Shown here piece by piece: positions 60,153 to 64,000 of a stretch of DNA of 64,000 nucleotides. Numbering within the stretch: position 1 is the first letter of the stretch; each line of letters starts with the position of its first letter. Made by a program: the position numbers and the translations under genes. This DNA comes from Cornus controversa. Taxonomy: Eukaryota > Streptophyta > Magnoliopsida > Cornales > Cornaceae. The stretch lies in NCBI GenBank assembly GCA_026545225.1, contig CM048846.1, positions 59,586,270 to 59,650,269 of the forward strand, written 5' to 3'. The notes beneath the pieces were generated by a model that was not told where the DNA came from, did no database searches, and worked only from the letters and a program-made list of their open reading frames with translations.

Positions 60153-62390
60153 TGTAAGGACCGGAATTTTGTTGACCAGTTCCGGGTGGATTTTGACCGG
60201 ATTTAATTTTTTTCGAATAAATTAATTTTGAAAAAAATATGTGGATATATATATATATATAAATGGAATTATATCTATATATATATATAGTACATATATA
60301 TATTTTTTTTATTATAAATGTAGGGTGGGCTCATATGCGATTATGAAAGAAATGTGGGTTAAGTATGTATATATATATAATATATGTACATAAATAATGA
60401 GTAGACCTCATTTGGTAGAAGAAAAGAGGATAAGAAATGAGAGGAGGAGAAAGAATCAGCCGAAAGAAAAGAAGAAAAAGAAAAGAAAAGAAAAGAGAAA
60501 AAGAAGGAGAAAGAAAAGAAGAAAAAGAAAAGAAAAGAAAAGGGAAGAGAGGGGAGAAATCGGGAAGAGAGAGAAAGAGAAAACCGAGAAGAGAAGTCGG
60601 GGAAAGAGAGAGAGAGAGGCCGAAGGTGAGATCGGCTGGGTGGAGCTCCGGCAGCAGCTGGGCTGACGTTGGTGGTTCGACTTGGCTACGTGGTGGCCAG
60701 AAATGGCTGGGTTCGGTCGCCGATGGGTTCGCTGGTTCGATTGGGGGGTCAGATCGAGGGAGGTGATGCTCACAGTGGCTGGGTCTGCGATGATGGAGGT
60801 GTTTCCGGCCGTGGGGTCGGACGGCGGTACGAGGCTGCCTGGGCTTGAGACAGAGGTGGTCGATGGGTTGTTGGTGGTCTGATTTTGGTTGAGCACGACG
60901 GGGTTGCGTTTGGTCCGATTGGAGGCTTCGACTAGTAGATTCGTTACGGTGAGCTGTTGGGTTCAGTTGCTGGTTGGTTGAGTATGGTTTTTGAATGGGT
61001 TCCATTTGGGTATGGAGATTGGAGGCTCACGGCTATGGTGGCTGTTCACAGTGGCTGGACGTGGCTGCCGAAGGTGGTTTCGGCTGGGTTTTTGGATGAT
61101 TCCGGCGAGGCTTTGTTAGGCTTCGGTTGATGCGAGCTTGGCTATTCGTGGCCGCTATGTGGGTTCGGACTGTAGTAGGCCGTGGTGGTGCTGAGACGTG
61201 TGATCCGTAGTTGTTGGTTCCGGTTGAGTTTCGGAATTGGGTTTTGAGTTGGGGGTTGGTGATGAGGAGTTGGGTTCCTCACGGTTGGGACTCCACGGAA
61301 TGGTGGGACTGGGTTTGGCTGTGGTTGTGATGATACAGCTGGGTTTGGTCGGCAATGGCATCAGGTTTGTGCATGGATTGTGTGAGTAGTTTAGATGGTC
61401 CCACGGGCTGAATTCACGGCTGAGTTATAGGTGGGGATGGCAGCCATTTGGGACGGTGATGGTGCACGGTTTGTAAACCCTTGATGCTCAATGGGTTGAC
61501 TACTTAGGCATAGTAAGGGCTGTTTAGTAGCCATGAATTTTGTTTATGCATTGGGCCCTCATTGATGGTGGGCTTGGGCCTTGGAATTGGATTGAATTTG
61601 AATTTGGCAGTTGGGTTTGATCGTGACTGATGTTGGGCTGCCATGAAATTTAGTTCTTGTTTGGGCAACTACATTTGGAGGCTTGGACTCGTCAAACTCA
61701 TTGGGTCGAGCATAGAGATAAAAAGTAAATGAAGTGGGTTCAAGGGTGACTGGGACACAAGATTGGACCGGGCTTGGCATGGACCGCTTTGCAGACGCGG
61801 ATTCATTGGAGAGCGGGACTTCAGGCAAGTTGATTCTTGCCTCTATCTCTTATAAATACTTTTGTTATGTTGATTAATTTTACATATGTTCTTAATTTAG
61901 TCATATGTGGCGTTTGCATATATATATATATGTGCATATATATATACGTGGGATGTGAGGACACATATATATGTGGGTAGATATATATATATATATATAT
62001 ATATGTGGGCTTGGAGGGTTAGAGCATTGTTAAATTCAAATGCTGATTTGCATTGTTATATGCATGTTTAGAGATTGAGACATGTAAAACATGCTAAATT
62101 ATATATGTATATTTAGCTAGATGTTGCTTTGCATGCATATGTGATTCTTATGCATGAGTTGAGTATACGTAAATATATATGTGATTATATATGTGGTGCA
62201 GTAGTAGAAATGCATGCTAAATTGGTTATGGCATAGAAGGACATTGGAAAAGCATGAAGTATATATATTTGCTAGATTGTATATGGTTGTGAGAATGTAT
62301 GCTGGTTGCTCGTAGTAAATGCTTGATTGGAATGAAAGCATGATTGTATTTATGCTAATATACGTATATATGTGATTATATGCAGGATGT

Positions 62391-62428
<38 letters not shown>

Positions 62429-63947
62429 GTATGTGCAAATGTGACTATGAATGATTTCTGTGAAAAGTGTGTTCATTGGTGAAAAACGTGAAAATGTGAT
62501 GTTTATAGATTTATGCATGAAAGATATGACTTTCTTGAAAAAAATGCATAAGCATGATGATTTTCATGATATGAGTGTGATGACATTGTGACAATCTTGA
62601 GGAGAAAGGAAAATGCATTGATTTGACAAAAATGCATTGTACGGTGTGGATAAGTGCATTGATGTGATTATGTGCACTATGTGAAAAGCGAGATTTTTTG
62701 GGGCATGTGTGAGAATTAATAGGATATTGAACTCTAGGGTGCAAGACCCAAAACTTGGCCAAGCGGGTGTCGCTTCCGTCGGGTTAGTAGCCCGAAAAGC
62801 GTGAGCAGAGTATGTGGTCCCAATGCGACCCTTACTATGGATTGTGACAAGCGAAGTCCTCAGTTGAATTGATTTCTGGAAATTTGTGGCGTGAGTTATA
62901 TATACGAAATGTGACTGTCAAGTTGATACATATATATATATTTATATATATATATATGCATTGAAGTGGAAAGCATCACGCATGATTTGAAAAACGTGAT
63001 TGTTTATGGGTAAAAAGCATGTATACATATCATGTAGACATGTAGCGATTTAATGTGCATTTATGCATGACTCTATGGATCTTGTTGAGTAGGCGATGTG
63101 GTATTTGATTTACATTGTTCATGTAAATGCTTCTGTTCATATATGTTTCTATACATATTGATGTTTGATGTGTTTTGCTCTTAGACACGTTGTAAATGAT
63201 TTACATAAGTCATGTGTATTAGATTTAAATGTGCATAAATGTTAGAACTGCCATATGCATTGTTGGTTCATGTATGCTAGGAGGGGCATGACTTTAAATA
63301 TCGTGATATATTTGAGTGCATGTATATTTTTGAGAATATGTGAGGATCGACCTGCTGCTGCGATAATAGTATGGTTCTACATACCTTGTTGGGCCTTTGA
63401 GCTCACCCCCTCCCAGGTTTTGCAGGTGTTGCTAGTTTTGGAGTCAGTTGGGAGATTGATAGCACCAGTTGCAGAGGTAGTGATTAGTCTCCTTAGAACC
63501 TGACTTATGTTCAGAATTTTAGGTAGACGCATTACATTTGGATTAAATGTATGGAGAGATTTATGTTGATTCAGATATATTTCATTCATGTGATGTATGT
63601 ATATAATACGGACATTCAAGGACTGAGACATGTATTCTTTTGATTATATTATGCATGTTGTAGAAATGCTGGGGGAACACGTGCCCAGAAGTATCCATTT
63701 TTATTGTTAGATATAAATGCTGGGGGGACACGTGCCTAGAAGTGTCCATATGAATTGTAAAGCAGGTATTATATGCCAGGAGCTGATTATTTAGAATGGG
63801 TCATGCCCAATTTTCGTAAAAATAATAGGAAATTGAGATTGTATGATCAGGTGGTGGTTGTAGCATGAGGTTGAGTAAACGGGTTCGCGACCCGGGGTTC
63901 GGGTCGGTCCGGGGAAGTCCCGGCGGTCCGGATTCCGGGGCGTGACA
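60153..63947 (+). mobile_element. Solo LTR (3795 bp), chromovirus-type
   Basis: Perfect 5-bp target duplications AAACA (60148-60152 and 63948-63952). It starts TGTAAGGACCGG and ends ATTCCGGGGCGTGACA, the same closing phrase as the LTR at 19958. No internal region follows, so this is what remains after recombination between two LTRs. It contains a 200-bp purine tract (about 60418-60625), a G/T-rich GC-high part (about 60640-61550) and TA repeats (61918-61935, 61980-62003, 62395-62422). A GAGCTCACCCCCTCCCAGG phrase lies at about 63399. ORFs on both strands in the purine tract and GC-rich part are compositional. Confidence 0.9.
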
Positions 63948-64000
63948 AAACACCATTCCGGGGAAGTGATGTCACCCTAACCTATCTTTCAATGTTTTAG
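63948..64000 (+). other. Resumption of the nested element after the solo LTR
   Basis: After the AAACA duplication the interrupted element of 59523 should continue to the window end. Nothing further can be said from 48 bases. Confidence 0.5.

Noticed and set aside
60331-61005. 224-codon minus-strand ORF and overlapping plus-strand ORFs
   Set aside because: They cover the purine tract and GC-rich part of a solo LTR and are simple-sequence translations.

Overview
This window looks like nuclear DNA of a flowering plant, most likely a eudicot; the species cannot be read from it. It is AT-rich, its genes are split by long introns, and most of it is transposable elements inserted into one another. 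The protein families (group I WRKY factor, plant chorismate mutase, Athila-like Ty3/gypsy, chromovirus-type LTRs, L1-type LINE) are all typical of angiosperms.

Host genes: (1) bases 1-69 hold the last 22 codons of an unrecognised plus-strand gene. (2) 1114-7425, minus strand, is a group I WRKY transcription factor with five recognised coding exons. The last intron splits the C-terminal WRKY domain at its conserved arginine and is 3.3 kb long because it hosts a miniature LTR retrotransposon (TRIM). (3) 38611-43415, minus strand, is a complete five-exon gene for a 262-residue cytosolic-type chorismate mutase (CM2), which makes prephenate for phenylalanine and tyrosine synthesis. Its last intron carries a 1.39 kb Mutator-like element with a perfect 9-bp target duplication. 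I find no other convincing host gene.

Repeat layout: 9.5-11.2 kb is unassigned AT-rich sequence. A decayed L1-type LINE appears as an endonuclease piece (11.4-12.0 kb) and a reverse-transcriptase to 3' piece (24.3-27.3 kb). Between them lie a minus-strand LTR with a MITE in it, a triplicated LTR junction, an LTR-retroelement tail with in-frame repeats, a large 38-bp-period array (16.96-19.96 and 22.97-23.55 kb) and a chromovirus-type LTR derivative that interrupts that array. 27.3-31.5 kb holds an LTR-like stretch, small MITE-like units and T-rich repeats. 31558-37714 is an old, non-autonomous LTR retrotransposon with only a decayed gag (TR-GAG-like). 43874-44817 plus 56026-56061 is an inverted-repeat element with the young Athila-like retrotransposon (44818-56025) inserted in one arm. 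The LTRs of that Athila-like element differ at about four bases by eye. 58.36-64.0 kb is a three-level nest: a chromovirus-type LTR, cut by another LTR-type element, itself cut by a 3.8 kb solo LTR with a perfect target duplication.

The most unusual signal is the 38-bp array. Each unit carries a short dyad (stem-loop) core, and the two arms change together between subfamilies (CCATTTT/AAAATGG, ACTTT/AAAGT, ACTTC/GAAGT, AACCAT/ATGGTT, GACCTT/AAGGTC). A second, unrelated hairpin minisatellite lies in the TR-GAG element. All counts and identities here were made by eye.
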